Counted from the stretch's first letter, positions 13,780 through 23,635 are shown. The stretch is DNA of 64,000 bases from Methanofollis aquaemaris (GCF_017357525.1 NZ_CP036172.1:2578561-2642560); one strand, 5' to 3'. Notes: a model not told the origin generated them from the letters alone. Made by a program: numbers and translations.

Positions 13780-15843
13780 ATGAGAGAGAGGCTCGACGAG
13801 GCCGCAGGCTATGCCCTGCTGGAGAAATACGGGATCGGCGTGCCCGCCCACCGTCTCGCCCGCGACCGTGCCGAGGCGGTGGCCGCGGCCAGGGCCATCG
13901 GCTACCCGGTGGTGGTCAAGGTCGTCTCCCCCGAGATCGTGCACAAGTCCGACGTCGGCGGGGTGGTGACCGGCGTCGCCGACCGGATCGGCGTCATGGC
14001 GGCCTACGAACAGGTCCGCACCGCCGCTGCGGCCGTGCCCGACGCCAGGTTCGAAGGGGTGATCGTCGAGGAGCACCTCCCGCCAGGCCGGGAATTTCTC
14101 ATCGGCGGGACGACCGACTCGGCCTTCGGGAAGGTGCTCACCGTCGGGACCGGCGGCACCCTCGTCGAACTCCTGCGGGACGTCTCGTTCAGGGTGCTCC
14201 CCATCGACGAGGCCGGGGTGCGGGCGATGGTGAGGGAGTTGCGGAGCTATCCTCTGGTGAAGGGCTACCGCGGCTCCCTCCCCCTCGACGAGGAGGCGCT
14301 GGTCCGCGCCGTCCTCGCGGCGGCCCGCCTCTTCGAGCACGAGGCGGTCGTCGAGTTCGACATCAACCCCCTTGTCCTGTACGCCGACGGCGCCGCGGCC
14401 GTCGACGCCCGTGTCATCGCCGGCACCCCGGAGGTCACGCAGATGCCTGAAAAAGTCCAGTTTTCATTTCCCGATCCCCGGACCATTGCGGTTGTCGGGG
14501 CCTCCGCGGACCCGACCAAAGTCGGGTACGCCGTCATGAGAAACCTGCTCGGCTTCGACGGCCGGCTCTGCCCGGTCAACCCGCACCGCGAGCAGGTGCT
14601 CGGCCTCCCGGCCTACCCCTCGGTTGGTGCGGTTCCGGGCGAGGTCGACCTCGCCGTCGTCGCGGTCAGGGCCTCGCTGGTGCCCGGCGTCGTGCGGGAT
14701 TGCGGGGAGAAGGGCGTGCCCCTCGCCGTCGTCATCTCGGCGGGTTTCGGCGAGACCGGCGATGTCGGACAACGGCTCGAAGACGAGACCTCTGCCGCGG
14801 CCCGAAAGTATGGGATGCGCCTCCTCGGCCCCAACTGCCTCGGGCTGATGCTCCCCCACCTCGGGATCAACGCCACCTTCGACCCCATCTCCCCGCAGAA
14901 GGGCCACCTCGGGTTTCTCTCGCAGAGCGGCGCCGTGATCACCACCGTCGTCGACTGGAGCGTCATGACCGGCACCGGGTTCTCGGCGGTCGTCAGCGTC
15001 GGCAACCAGGCCGACCTCAGTTTCACCGACCTCCTCCCGGCCGTCGCCGCCGACCCGGCGACGAGAGCGATGATCCTCTATGTCGAGGAGGTGAAAGAGG
15101 GGCGGAGGTTCCTGGAGGCGGCGCGGCAGGTGGCCGATACCGTCCCGGTCATCGCCGTCAAGTCCGGTGCCTCCGCAAAGGGCCGGGCCGCCGCCTCCTC
15201 GCACACCGGATCGCTCGCCGGATCGTTCGAAGTCTACTCGGCCGCCTTCAGACAGGCCGGAATCCTCCAGGCCGGTTCCATCGAGGAGGCCTTCCAGATC
15301 GGCGAACTCCTCGCCTCGGAGGGCTACCCGCAGGGCGAGCGCGCCTACGTCGTCTCGGGCGCCGGCGGGTTTGCCGTCCTCGCCTCCGACTATGCCGAGC
15401 GCCACGGCGTCGCCCTCCAGACGATCCCGGACGACATCCTCCGCGACCTCGACGCCGTCCTTCCTCCCATCTGGAACCGCTCCAACCCGATGGACATCGT
15501 CGGCGACGGCGGGGCCGGGCGGTACGCCCGCGTCTTCGACGTGATGATCGAGCACCAGGACGCCTGGGACATCGCCTTCGTCGTCACCGTCCCCTCGGCC
15601 GTCCTCAACCCCATCGAGATCGCCCACGAGATCGTGCGCTTCTCCGGGAAGACCGGGAAGATGGTGGTCCCCTGTCTCCTCGGAGGCGAGACGATGCGGG
15701 GTGCGGTGCGGGTGTTGAAGAACCACTGCATCCCGAACTTCCCCGAGATCGAGGACGCCTTCAGGGCCGTCGGGACGGTGCTTCGGAGCGGACGGCGGGG
15801 CCGGGGGGCGCTGCCGGCCTGCGACACCGGCGCGGGGGACTGA
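13780..15843 (+). CDS. Acetyl/acyl-CoA synthetase (ADP-forming), fused beta-alpha
   Basis: About 687 aa. This enzyme class converts acyl-CoA + ADP + phosphate into acid + CoA + ATP (reversible). Residues 1-225 form the ATP-grasp beta part (KVVSPEIVHKSDVGGVVTGV, with the conserved His of the nucleotide domain; later EFDINPLVLYADG). Residues about 235-688 form the CoA-binding alpha part (TIAVVGASADPTKVGYAV; GPNCLGLM; LGFLSQSGA; the phospho-His loop SSHTGSLAGS). Many archaeal enzymes have separate subunits or an alpha-beta order; here the beta part comes first. A TTG lies one codon upstream of the ATG. The gene ends 1 nt before corA. The substrate (acetate or aryl acids) cannot be told. Confidence 0.93.
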   Translation: MRERLDEAAGYALLEKYGIGVPAHRLARDRAEAVAAARAIGYPVVVKVVSPEIVHKSDVGGVVTGVADRIGVMAAYEQVRTAAAAVPDARFEGVIVEEHLPPGREFLIGGTTDSAFGKVLTVGTGGTLVELLRDVSFRVLPIDEAGVRAMVRELRSYPLVKGYRGSLPLDEEALVRAVLAAARLFEHEAVVEFDINPLVLYADGAAAVDARVIAGTPEVTQMPEKVQFSFPDPRTIAVVGASADPTKVGYAVMRNLLGFDGRLCPVNPHREQVLGLPAYPSVGAVPGEVDLAVVAVRASLVPGVVRDCGEKGVPLAVVISAGFGETGDVGQRLEDETSAAARKYGMRLLGPNCLGLMLPHLGINATFDPISPQKGHLGFLSQSGAVITTVVDWSVMTGTGFSAVVSVGNQADLSFTDLLPAVAADPATRAMILYVEEVKEGRRFLEAARQVADTVPVIAVKSGASAKGRAAASSHTGSLAGSFEVYSAAFRQAGILQAGSIEEAFQIGELLASEGYPQGERAYVVSGAGGFAVLASDYAERHGVALQTIPDDILRDLDAVLPPIWNRSNPMDIVGDGGAGRYARVFDVMIEHQDAWDIAFVVTVPSAVLNPIEIAHEIVRFSGKTGKMVVPCLLGGETMRGAVRVLKNHCIPNFPEIEDAFRAVGTVLRSGRRGRGALPACDTGAGD

Positions 15844-15844
15844 G

Positions 15845-16906
15845 ATGGCCCTGACGGGACGAAAACGCTCGGAAAAAGCAGGTCTCCCGCCGGGATCGCT
15901 CGTCTATGTCGGGGACACCGGACAGGAAGCGACCGGGATCGACATCATCGACTACACCTGGGATGAGATCAGGGAGGAGACCGGGGTCGACGCCGGCGAC
16001 CTCCCACCGTACCTGGAGAAGGAGTCAATCACCTGGATCGATGTGACCGGCCTTGGGGACATCGCCGCCATCGAGACGATCGGGGAGATCTTCGGCCTCC
16101 ACCCCCTCGTCCTCGAAGACGTCCTCAACACCGAACAGCGACCGAAGATGGAGGACTATGGCGAGACGATCGCCATCATCCTGAAGTGGATCGGTTACCA
16201 GGCGGGAGACACCCTCGTGGACGAACAGATCAGTCTTGTTCTCGGCAAAAACTATGTCATCTCCTTCCAGGAACGCCCGCTCAACGTCTTCGAACCGGTG
16301 CGGACGCGGATCCGGGGGGGCGCCTGGCGGGCGCGGCGACTCGGCGCCGACTACCTCGCCTACGCTCTCGTCGACGCCGTCGTGGACAGTTACTTTGCGG
16401 CGATGGAAACCTTCGGCGAGAAGATCGAGGCAGTTGACAACGCCCTCATCGAAGACCCCGACGCCGACGCGATCCGGGCGATCCAGAAGGTGCGGCGCGA
16501 ACTCCTGTACCTCAGGAGACAGATATGGCCGCTGAGAGAGGTGGTCTCCTCCATGGAACGGACCGAATCGCCTCTCTTCGCCGACCAGACCGGGGTCTAT
16601 CTCAGGGACGTCTACGACCATATCGTCCAGGTGATCGAGGCCCTGGAGACCTACCGGGATATGTCGGCCGGAATGCTCGACATCTATCTTTCGAGCACGA
16701 GCAACCGGATGAACGAGGTGATGAAAGTGCTGACGATCATCGCCACCATCTTCATCCCCCTCAGTTTCATCACCGGCATCTTCGGGATGAACTTCAGGTT
16801 CATGCCTGAGTTGGCCTGGGAGTTTGGGTACTATGCCTGCCTAGGGTTGATGGCCGCGGTCGCCATTGGGATGCTCGCCTATTTCAGGAAGAAAAAATGG
16901 ATCTAG
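15845..16906 (+). CDS. corA: CorA-type magnesium/cobalt transporter
   Basis: 353 aa. A large N-terminal cytoplasmic domain (SLVYVGDTGQ ... WIDVTGLGDIAAIETIGEIFGLHPLVLEDVLNTEQRPKMEDY) is typical of CorA. Two C-terminal membrane helices carry the GMN signature (ITGIFGMNF) that forms the pore entrance. The C terminus ends in basic YFRKKKWI, as in bacterial CorA. It takes up divalent cations as a pentamer in the cell membrane. It begins 1 nt after the acyl-CoA synthetase stop, so the two are probably co-transcribed. Confidence 0.95.
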   Translation: MALTGRKRSEKAGLPPGSLVYVGDTGQEATGIDIIDYTWDEIREETGVDAGDLPPYLEKESITWIDVTGLGDIAAIETIGEIFGLHPLVLEDVLNTEQRPKMEDYGETIAIILKWIGYQAGDTLVDEQISLVLGKNYVISFQERPLNVFEPVRTRIRGGAWRARRLGADYLAYALVDAVVDSYFAAMETFGEKIEAVDNALIEDPDADAIRAIQKVRRELLYLRRQIWPLREVVSSMERTESPLFADQTGVYLRDVYDHIVQVIEALETYRDMSAGMLDIYLSSTSNRMNEVMKVLTIIATIFIPLSFITGIFGMNFRFMPELAWEFGYYACLGLMAAVAIGMLAYFRKKKWI

Positions 16907-17023
16907 TGATGCGTCAAGAATGAATGAAAGGTCGCCACCACGATGCAATTGAACGAGAGATCTCTCTCTCCTTGCGTGAAGAGAACGTAGAGAACCATAC
17001 CGTCTCTTCATGATCCCCCCTCT

Positions 17024-17092
17024 GCCTTCCTGGCCCCATCGCAATCCCGGGGGTCCGGGGGCAGAGCCCCCGGCGTGAGCATGGGGGAAGGC
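17024..17092 (-). repeat. Family A palindromic repeat, copy 2 (69 bp)
   Basis: GCCTTCC...GGAAGGC boundaries enclose the hairpin CCGGGGGCAGAGCCCCCGG (17055-17073). Orientation is minus relative to copy 1. Confidence 0.7.
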
Positions 17093-17127
17093 GGTTGAAT
17101 CAGACTTAAACCTAGAAAAAGTGAGGT

Positions 17128-17140
17128 TTTCTACAGGGCC
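17128..17140 (+). repeat. 13-bp motif TTTCTACAGGGCC
   Basis: A copy of the motif that also ends the candidate element at 12337-12567. Further copies are at 17289-17301 and 62936-62948 and, reversed, at 11927-11939. Confidence 0.5.
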
Positions 17141-17152
17141 AAATTTTTGTCA

Positions 17153-17210
17153 CTCTCTCACGCCGGGGGGCTGGCCGCCCCCCGGTCCCCCCGCGCGAAG
17201 ATAGGCGGTG
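17153..17210 (+). repeat. Family A' GC-rich repeat, copy 2
   Basis: Reads CTCTCACGCCGGGGGGCTGG, CCGCCCCCCGGTCCCCCC, then GCGCGAAGATAGGCGG. It lies 60 bp from a family A copy of opposite orientation. Confidence 0.65.
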
Positions 17211-17288
17211 GACTGCAACCCCCTACAGGTTCACCGATTGTGCCTTCCCGCCCCTCACCGCCCTCTCGCGAGGAGCATAACCAAAAGT

Positions 17289-17301
17289 TTTCTACAGAGC
17301 C
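17289..17301 (+). repeat. 13-bp motif TTTCTACAGAGCC
   Basis: Identical over 13 bp to the copy at 12555-12567. It lies only 26 nt before the start of the DUF389 gene. Confidence 0.5.
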
Positions 17302-17326
17302 GATCGAAGAGAGAAAGGTCGTTCAA

Positions 17327-18295
17327 ATGAAAAAAGTCCTGATCAACGCACGCAAAGAGGACTACGCAAACCTCGCTTCCATCCTCGAAGAGCACCACCA
17401 CCTCGTCCTCAGGCAGGATCCCGTCTATGAGGTGAAGGTCTTTCTTCCCGACAGCGACCTCGACGCCTTCATCGATGAGGTGCGGGAGACGATCGACCTG
17501 CGGTATAAAGAGAATCTTATAGAGGTCTCGTCCCCCGAGTTCGTTATCTCGCCGTACCTCAAGCGGGCTGAAGAGAAAGCGGAGAAGACCGAGCGGACCC
17601 CCATCGAGAAACTCGTCGAGACGACGAGGCCCTACCTCCGCCTCAACGCCGGCACCCTGGCCATGACCTCCATCGCCGGACTCATCGCCCTCACCGGACT
17701 CTTTCTCAACAACGTGGCGGTGATCATCGGGGCCATGCTCCTCTCCCCGATCCTCGGACCCATCTACGCCTTCGCGATCAGCGTCGCCGTCGGCCGCGGG
17801 AAAGACGGCCTGCGGAGCCTCTCGGTCCTCGCCGCCCTCCTCCTATCGGTCTTCGTCCTCTCGGCCCTCACCACCGCCGGCCTCCACTTCCTCGTCCCGC
17901 TCGCCGTCACCCCCGAGATCCTCTCGCGCACCGTGGTCAGCCCGATCTATATTCTCATGGCCGTCCTCCTCGGGTTCGCGGCGGTGCTCGCCCTCGACCG
18001 CGGGATGTCGGACCTCATCGCCGGCGTCGCGATCGCCGCCGCCCTCCTCCCGCCGACCGTGGTGGCCGGGATCGCCACCGTTCTCCTCACCGACCGCGTC
18101 CTCCTGGCCGGGGTGCTCGTCCTGGAGAACGTCGTCGGGATGCTTGCCGGGGCGCTCATCGCCACCCTGGTGCTCGGGATCGGCGCCCGCGAGTACTACG
18201 AGCAGGTCGCCGCGAGGAAAGCGATGGCGCGGACCGCCCTCGCGATAGCCCTTCTCCTCGCCATCCTTCTCGGGCTCAGCCTGAGCCTCACTTGA
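17327..18295 (+). CDS. DUF389 / TIGR00341 family membrane protein
   Basis: 322 aa from the ATG at 17327 (MKKVLINARKEDYANLASIL). Upstream codons of the longer frame lie in repeat DNA and are rejected. The N-terminal cytoplasmic part (about 1-100) is followed by six or more membrane helices with the family signatures LNNVAVIIGAMLLSPILGPI and GVAIAAALLPPTVVAGIATV. The function of DUF389 proteins is not established. It ends convergently, overlapping the 3' end of phoU by 8 nt. Confidence 0.9.
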   Translation: MKKVLINARKEDYANLASILEEHHHLVLRQDPVYEVKVFLPDSDLDAFIDEVRETIDLRYKENLIEVSSPEFVISPYLKRAEEKAEKTERTPIEKLVETTRPYLRLNAGTLAMTSIAGLIALTGLFLNNVAVIIGAMLLSPILGPIYAFAISVAVGRGKDGLRSLSVLAALLLSVFVLSALTTAGLHFLVPLAVTPEILSRTVVSPIYILMAVLLGFAAVLALDRGMSDLIAGVAIAAALLPPTVVAGIATVLLTDRVLLAGVLVLENVVGMLAGALIATLVLGIGAREYYEQVAARKAMARTALAIALLLAILLGLSLSLT

Positions 18296-18938
18296 TCTCG
18301 ATCCGCTCGCCGGTCAGCATGAAATGGACCTTCTCGCCCATCGCACAACAATGGTCGCCGCACCGTTCGAGGTAGCGGGCCACCATCACATAGTCCATCC
18401 CGCGCTCGATGTTGCGCGGGTCTTCCATCATATAGGTGAGCGCCTCGCGGAAGACCGAATAGCGGAGATCGTCGACACAGTCGTCGCGTGCCGAGAGGTT
18501 CTCGATCGGCGAGACATCGTTCGTCTCATACGCCGCCAGGACGTCTTCGACCATCGAGACGACGAGCCCGGCCATATGGGGCAGGTTCAGCATCCGCCCC
18601 AGGTGGCCGTCGTCGGCGAAGGGGGGGACCAGCATGGCGATGTCCTTGCCATACCGCCCGATGCGATACAGCGAACTGTTCATCCTGATGGTGCAGACGA
18701 TCGCCCGCAGGTCCTGGGCCATCGGTTGGTACAGGGCGATGAGGGTGAGCAACCGCTCGTCGAAATCGTCGGAGCGGTTTGCGAGTTCTCTTTTCCGGTC
18801 CAGCACCGACCGGGCCAGATCTTCGTCGCCGGTCTTCAGGGCCTCGAAGGCGTCGACGAGCATCGAGCGTGCAAAATGCCCGTATTCAAGAAACTCATCT
18901 CTGAGGGTGTCCAGTTCTTCATGAAACTTGTCGCTCAT
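18288..18938 (-). CDS. phoU: Phosphate uptake regulator PhoU
   Basis: 216 aa, made of two repeats of the three-helix PhoU domain. FHEELDTLRDEFLEYGHFAR opens the first and ARYLERCGDHCCAMGEKVHF lies in the second, where acidic and polar residues bind metal clusters in known PhoU proteins. PhoU proteins dampen phosphate uptake through the Pst transporter and, in bacteria, two-component signalling. It is the last gene of pstS-pstCA-pstB-phoU, 7 nt downstream of pstB. Confidence 0.95.
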   Translation of the reverse strand: MSDKFHEELDTLRDEFLEYGHFARSMLVDAFEALKTGDEDLARSVLDRKRELANRSDDFDERLLTLIALYQPMAQDLRAIVCTIRMNSSLYRIGRYGKDIAMLVPPFADDGHLGRMLNLPHMAGLVVSMVEDVLAAYETNDVSPIENLSARDDCVDDLRYSVFREALTYMMEDPRNIERGMDYVMVARYLERCGDHCCAMGEKVHFMLTGERIEIK

Positions 18939-18945
18939 TTTTCAC

Positions 18946-19710
18946 CTACCCGAACCTGCCGGTGATGTAGCGTTCGGTCAACTCCTCCCGCGGCGCCTCG
19001 AAGACCTGCGGGGTCTCCCCGAACTCGACGAGTTCGCCGAGGTACATGAACCCCGTGAAGTCGCTGACCCGCGCCGCCTGCTGCATGTTGTGGGTGACGA
19101 TGATCACCGTGTAGCGGGTCTTGAGTGCTTCGATCAGCCCCTCGATCTTCGCGGTGGCGATGGGGTCGAGGGCCGAGCAGGGTTCGTCCATCAGGATCAC
19201 CTCAGGCTCGACGGCCAGCGTCCGTGCGATGCAGAGCCGCTGTTGCTGCCCGCCGGAGAGACTGAAGGCCGGGGCGTCGAGGCGGTCTTTCACCTCGTCC
19301 CAGAGTGCGGCGTCCCGCAGACTCTTCTCGACGACGGCGTCGAGGGTCGAACGATCCCGCATGCCGTGGACGCGGGGGCCGTAGGCGACGTTCTCGTAGA
19401 TGGACCTGGGGAAAGGGTTGGGCCGCTGGAAGACCATCCCGATCCGTTTCCTGATCTCGACCACGTCGACCTCAGGGGCGTAGATGTCGGTGCCGTCGAA
19501 GAGCACCTCCCCCTCGATGCGGACATGCTCGACCAGGTCGTTCATCCGGTTGAGACACCGCAGCAGGGTGGACTTCCCGCATCCCGAAGGGCCGATGAGG
19601 GCGGTGACCCGGTGTCTGGCAAAGCCGACCTCGATCCCCTTGAGGGCGTGGTGTTCGCCGTAGTAGAGGTCGAGGTGGCGTGCGGTGATGATTGCATCGT
19701 TTTCTGTCAT
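18946..19710 (-). CDS. pstB: Phosphate ABC transporter ATP-binding protein PstB
   Basis: 254 aa from the ATG at 19710 ([20 protein letters not shown]), with GGTGA as ribosome site inside the end of pstCA. Walker [11 protein letters not shown]-loop FQRPNPFP, signature LSGGQQQR and Walker [14 protein letters not shown] are all intact, followed by the H-loop (VTHNMQQA). It hydrolyses ATP to drive high-affinity phosphate uptake. It begins 2 nt after the upstream gene ends. Confidence 0.96.
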   Translation of the reverse strand: MTENDAIITARHLDLYYGEHHALKGIEVGFARHRVTALIGPSGCGKSTLLRCLNRMNDLVEHVRIEGEVLFDGTDIYAPEVDVVEIRKRIGMVFQRPNPFPRSIYENVAYGPRVHGMRDRSTLDAVVEKSLRDAALWDEVKDRLDAPAFSLSGGQQQRLCIARTLAVEPEVILMDEPCSALDPIATAKIEGLIEALKTRYTVIIVTHNMQQAARVSDFTGFMYLGELVEFGETPQVFEAPREELTERYITGRFG

Positions 19711-19712
19711 GT

Positions 19713-21551
19713 TCACCACTGGATCTTCTTCTCTGAACGGTGTCTGAGGGCGATGGCCGCGGCGTAGATCCCGACGACCAGGACCAGGAGGACGAGGGCC
19801 GTCCCGTACTGCTGCGTTTCCGCACCGGGCACGGTGGTCGCCAGGATGTAGAGGTGGTAGGGCAGGGCCATCACCGGGTCGCTGAGCGAGTCGGGGAGGA
19901 AGCGGGTGGAGAAGACCGCCGCCGTGAAGAGGATGGGGGCGGTCTCCCCCGCGGCCCGGCCGATGGAGAGGATGGTGCCGGTGAGGATGCCGGGGACGGC
20001 CGGGGGCAGGACGACGCGGCTGATCGTCTGCCACCTGGTGGCGCCGAGGGCAAGGCTCCCTTCCCGCACCGAGGCGGGGACGTTCCTGAGTGCTTCTTCG
20101 GTCGTCCTGATGATCGTCGGGAGGATCATCAGCCCGAGCGTGATCATCCCGGCGATGAGCGAGACCCCGAAGTTGAGGAAGATCACCAGGAAGGCGAAGC
20201 CGAAGAGCCCGAAGACGATCGAGGGCGTGCCGTTGAGGAGGTCGATCCCGGTCCTGATCGCCGCGGTGACGCGGCCGCCGCGGGTGTACTCCGAAAGATA
20301 GACCGCGGCCCCGATCCCGATCGGGAGGGCGATGAGGATCGCCCCGCCGACGAGGTACAGGGTGCCGACGATCGCCGGGAAGATCCCGCCGGCCCGTCCG
20401 AGGTCGCGGGGCGGCTGGGTGAGGAACTCCCAGCTGATGGCCGGGAGGCCGTTGACGATGATGTAGCCCAGGATCACGGCGAGGACGGCGATCACCACCC
20501 CGACCGCCGCCCAGAGGAGGGCGAAGGCGAGGTGCTGCACGGTGGTTCTGGAGAGGGGACGTGGCACGAGGGCGACGGCCCGACTGATTTTTTCCCTGAC
20601 CGGACGGAGGCTCAAACCCCGGCGCTTCTTCGCTGTCCCTTCTCCGGCCCTGATCGTCTTCATGATCCAGAGTGCGGCGAGGTTGACCGCGAGGGTGATG
20701 AAGAGGAGGACCACCGCCACGCCGAAGAGGGCGTGGTAGTGGGTGCTCCCGACGGCGACCTCGCCCATCTCGATGCCGAGGGTGCCGGTGAGCGTTCGGA
20801 TCGGGGAGAGGAGGTTGGTGATCGGGTCGGGGATGATCGCCGCGTTGCCGGTGACCATGATCACCGCCATCGTCTCACCGATGGCCCGGCCCATCCCGAG
20901 GATCACCGCGGCGGTGATCCCTGAGAGCGCCGCGGGGACGAGCACCCGGCTGATCGTCTCCCACCTGGTGGCGCCGAGGGCGAGGCTCCCCTCCCGGTAC
21001 GAGGACGGGACGCTGCGGAGGGCATCTTCGGAGACCGAGATGATCGTCGGGAGGGCCATCACCCCGAGGAGGATGGAACCGGCGAGCCAGCTCTCGCCCG
21101 ACGGGACGTCGAAGGCGATCCTGAGCCAGTCGGTGAGGACGATGAGGCCGAAGAACCCGTAGACGACCGAGGGAATGCCGGCAAGCAATTCGATGGCCGG
21201 TTTTGCAACGGCCTTCACCCGCGGCGGGGCGAGTTCGGCAAGACAGACGGCGCTCCCGATGCCGAGGGGGACGGCGATGACCATCGCCCCCAAGGTGACG
21301 AGGAGGGTGCCGACGATGAGGGGCCAGATCCCGTAGGACGGGACGGCGCCGGTCGGGTTCCAGGTGCCGCCGGTGAGAAACTCGATCGGGCTGACGGTGG
21401 CGAAGAGGGGGAGGGCGTTGTTGAGCAGGAAGAGGAGGATGAAGAAGACGGTGAGGGTGGCGAAGGACGCGGCAAGGAACCAGATCGCCCTGACGCCCTG
21501 CTCTTTGAGGTTCCTGAGCCCGGCCCTCCGCGGTTGGTGGGTCTCTGTCAT
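19713..21551 (-). CDS. pstCA: Fused phosphate ABC permease PstC-PstA
   Basis: 612 aa from the ATG at 21551 with CAGGAG before it. Two complete permease halves are joined in one chain. The PstC half (about 1-300) has its EAA-type loop [20 protein letters not shown]. The PstA half (about 330-612) has [20 protein letters not shown]. The two loops are nearly identical, and each half has about six membrane helices. Normally PstC and PstA are separate proteins. A charged linker ([20 protein letters not shown]) connects them. The reading frame is continuous through the linker, so this is a true fusion. Confidence 0.95.
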   Translation of the reverse strand: MTETHQPRRAGLRNLKEQGVRAIWFLAASFATLTVFFILLFLLNNALPLFATVSPIEFLTGGTWNPTGAVPSYGIWPLIVGTLLVTLGAMVIAVPLGIGSAVCLAELAPPRVKAVAKPAIELLAGIPSVVYGFFGLIVLTDWLRIAFDVPSGESWLAGSILLGVMALPTIISVSEDALRSVPSSYREGSLALGATRWETISRVLVPAALSGITAAVILGMGRAIGETMAVIMVTGNAAIIPDPITNLLSPIRTLTGTLGIEMGEVAVGSTHYHALFGVAVVLLFITLAVNLAALWIMKTIRAGEGTAKKRRGLSLRPVREKISRAVALVPRPLSRTTVQHLAFALLWAAVGVVIAVLAVILGYIIVNGLPAISWEFLTQPPRDLGRAGGIFPAIVGTLYLVGGAILIALPIGIGAAVYLSEYTRGGRVTAAIRTGIDLLNGTPSIVFGLFGFAFLVIFLNFGVSLIAGMITLGLMILPTIIRTTEEALRNVPASVREGSLALGATRWQTISRVVLPPAVPGILTGTILSIGRAAGETAPILFTAAVFSTRFLPDSLSDPVMALPYHLYILATTVPGAETQQYGTALVLLVLVVGIYAAAIALRHRSEKKIQW

Positions 21552-21591
21552 GGTTGACTCCTGAAAAAATGCCCGAAGGGGGCGGATGCCT

Positions 21592-22455
21592 TTACTGCAC
21601 CGGGACGAAACCCTCTTCTTCCACGATCCTCTGGCCATCCGGGCTGAGGATGAATTCGAGGTATTCCTGTGCCACGCCGGTCGGTTCGCCGTCGGTGAAC
21701 ATGTTGAGCGAGCGGGCGATCGGGTACTCGCCGCCGGTGACGGTGGCGACGCTCGGTTCGACCGGGGTGCCGTTCACTTCGATCGGCACGGTCTTCACCG
21801 AACGGTCGAGGTAGCCGAGGCCCACGTATCCGATGGCGCCCGGCGTCTGGGCGACGGTCTGCTGGACCGCACCGTTCGAGTTCTTCTCGAGCTGGGTGGC
21901 GACGAAGTCTTCCTTCTCCATCACGGCGTCGTGGAAGAACTCGCGGGTGCCCGAGGCGCTGTCTCTGCCGACGACGACGATCGTCTCGTCGGGCCCGCCG
22001 ACCTTGTTCCAGTTGACGGTCTCGCCTTTATAGATCGCCTTCACCTCTGCGATGGTGAGCGGTCCCACGGTGTTGGAGGGGTGGACGATGAGGGCGATCC
22101 CGTCGCGGGCGACGACATGCGAGACGAGGTCGGGGAACTTCGTCTTCTCCGGGTCTTTCAGGTCGCGGGAGGCCATGCCGATGTCGGCGGTGCCCCCGCC
22201 GACGGCCTGGATCCCGACGCTGGACCCGCCGCCGCTCACCTGGATCTCAGTCTTGGGATTGGTGTCCATGAAAAGGTCGGCGGTCAACTGGGCGATCGGG
22301 AGGACGGTGGTTGAACCGGCGACCGAGATGCTCTCCCGCGTCTCAGGCGGTTGTGCGGGTTTGTCGCCGTTGCCCATGCACCCGGTGAAGAGTGCGGCGG
22401 CAACGAGGAGTGCGAGGACAAACCCGGCAAGGATGGTGGTATTCCTGGCATTCAT
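21592..22455 (-). CDS. pstS: Phosphate-binding lipoprotein PstS
   Basis: 287 aa. The signal peptide has a lipobox (LFTGC, Cys26). Phosphate-binding loops are visible: VAGSTTVLPI, SGGGSSVGIQA, GMASRDLK and GRDSASGTREFF, all typical of PstS. It captures phosphate outside the membrane and passes it to PstCA-B. It is the first gene of the operon; GGAG (22463-22466) and a TATA box near 22484-22496 precede it. Confidence 0.95.
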   Translation of the reverse strand: MNARNTTILAGFVLALLVAAALFTGCMGNGDKPAQPPETRESISVAGSTTVLPIAQLTADLFMDTNPKTEIQVSGGGSSVGIQAVGGGTADIGMASRDLKDPEKTKFPDLVSHVVARDGIALIVHPSNTVGPLTIAEVKAIYKGETVNWNKVGGPDETIVVVGRDSASGTREFFHDAVMEKEDFVATQLEKNSNGAVQQTVAQTPGAIGYVGLGYLDRSVKTVPIEVNGTPVEPSVATVTGGEYPIARSLNMFTDGEPTGVAQEYLEFILSPDGQRIVEEEGFVPVQ

Positions 22456-22483
22456 GGTGGTTCTCCGACATCATACTCTCACC

Positions 22484-22577
22484 ATAAAAATATAATCCCT
22501 CTCGAAGGAGTCTATTTTTCGCCCTATACCTATTGGGCATTATGTATCTCTATAGAGCAAATACAAACACATATATC
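22484..22577. promoter_or_regulatory. Divergent pst control region with two palindromes
   Basis: A minus-strand TATA (22484-22496) faces pstS. A plus-strand TATA, ACATATATC (22569-22577), lies 25 nt before the regulator ATG, implying a leaderless mRNA. Between them lie GCCCTATACCTATTGGGC (22521-22538) and the perfect palindrome CTCTATAGAG (22548-22557), which are good candidates for a phosphate-responsive operator. Confidence 0.5.
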
Positions 22578-22601
22578 CTTCCGGGGAGAAGAAAAACCTG
22601 A

Positions 22602-23609
22602 ATGGAGATCAGGAAAGTTCAGGTCACCGGAGGCTCCTCCTATATCGTCTCCCTCCCCAAGGAATGGGTGAAGACGTCGGGGATCCAGAAAAACGATCCC
22701 GTCGGGCTCATTGTCCAGCCAGACGGCACGCTCCTCGTCACCCCCAAGATCACCCCCGAGGTGGCGCAGCGGGAGAAGCGGTTCGAGGTGAGCGCGGCCA
22801 CCGACCAGACGTTCATCTTCAGGTGCCTTATCGGCGCCTACATCGCCGGGTACACGACGATCACCCTCTTCGCCCAGGCCCGCCTCCCTCCACAGATCAG
22901 GATACAGGTGCGGCAGTTCACCCAGATGGCCATCGGCCAGGAGGTGGTGGACGAGACCGAGACCTCGATCACCATCAAAGATCTTCTCAGTCCGGCCGAG
23001 ATGCCCTTCCAGAACACCATCAAGCGGATGGGCGTGCTGGTGCGGGGGATGCACCAGGACGGCGTCGAGGCGCTGACGACCGGGAACCGGCGCCTGGCCG
23101 AGGACGTGCTGACGCGGGACAACGACATCGACCGCCTCCACTGGCTGGTGGCGCGGCAGACGCATCTCGTCCTCGCCGACCCCAACCTATCCAGGAAGAT
23201 GGAGGTGAGTCCGTCGATGGTCATGAGTTATTTCCTCATCTCGCGGATCATCGAGCGGATCGGGGACCATGCGACGCGGGTCGCAAAGAACGCTCTGCTG
23301 CTCATCGACGACGGAGCCACCGGCACAGTGACCGGGATGGTCCGCGAGGCGAGCGCCACCTCCCAGACGCTCTTCGACCAGGCACTCAGGTCGCTCTTCA
23401 GCCAGGACCTGGAGGCCGCGAACGAGACGCTCAAACGCCTGCCCGACCTGGAAAAACAGGCGCGGGCCATCAACGAGGTGGCGATGCAATTCGACGCGGC
23501 GACGGCGACGGCGGTTGTCTCGCTCTCAGACAGCATCAGGCGGACCGGCGAGTACTCGGGCGACATCTGCGAGACGGTCATCAACCACCTCATCAACGAA
23601 GGGGCGTGA
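22602..23609 (+). CDS. AbrB-type DNA-binding / PhoU-domain regulator
   Basis: 335 aa. Residues 1-50 form a SpoVT-AbrB swapped-hairpin DNA-binding fold (EIRKVQVTGGSSYIVSLPKE ... GIQKNDPVGLIVQPDGTLLV). Residues about 120-335 form two PhoU-like helical repeats (FLISRIIERIGDHATRVAKN; SIRRTGEYSGDICETVINHL). Archaeal proteins with this architecture are thought to control phosphate genes. Its location divergent from pstS, with palindromes in between, strongly suggests that it senses phosphate status through PhoU and regulates the pst operon. The start is chosen by the TATA distance. Confidence 0.9.
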   Translation: MEIRKVQVTGGSSYIVSLPKEWVKTSGIQKNDPVGLIVQPDGTLLVTPKITPEVAQREKRFEVSAATDQTFIFRCLIGAYIAGYTTITLFAQARLPPQIRIQVRQFTQMAIGQEVVDETETSITIKDLLSPAEMPFQNTIKRMGVLVRGMHQDGVEALTTGNRRLAEDVLTRDNDIDRLHWLVARQTHLVLADPNLSRKMEVSPSMVMSYFLISRIIERIGDHATRVAKNALLLIDDGATGTVTGMVREASATSQTLFDQALRSLFSQDLEAANETLKRLPDLEKQARAINEVAMQFDAATATAVVSLSDSIRRTGEYSGDICETVINHLINEGA

Positions 23610-23635
23610 GCGGAGGGGGGGCTTCGTGATCGCTC

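Noticed and set aside
19740-20924. Plus-strand 394-codon frame opposite pstCA
   Set aside because: Asp/Glu/Arg-rich shadow of membrane helices, no recognisable protein.
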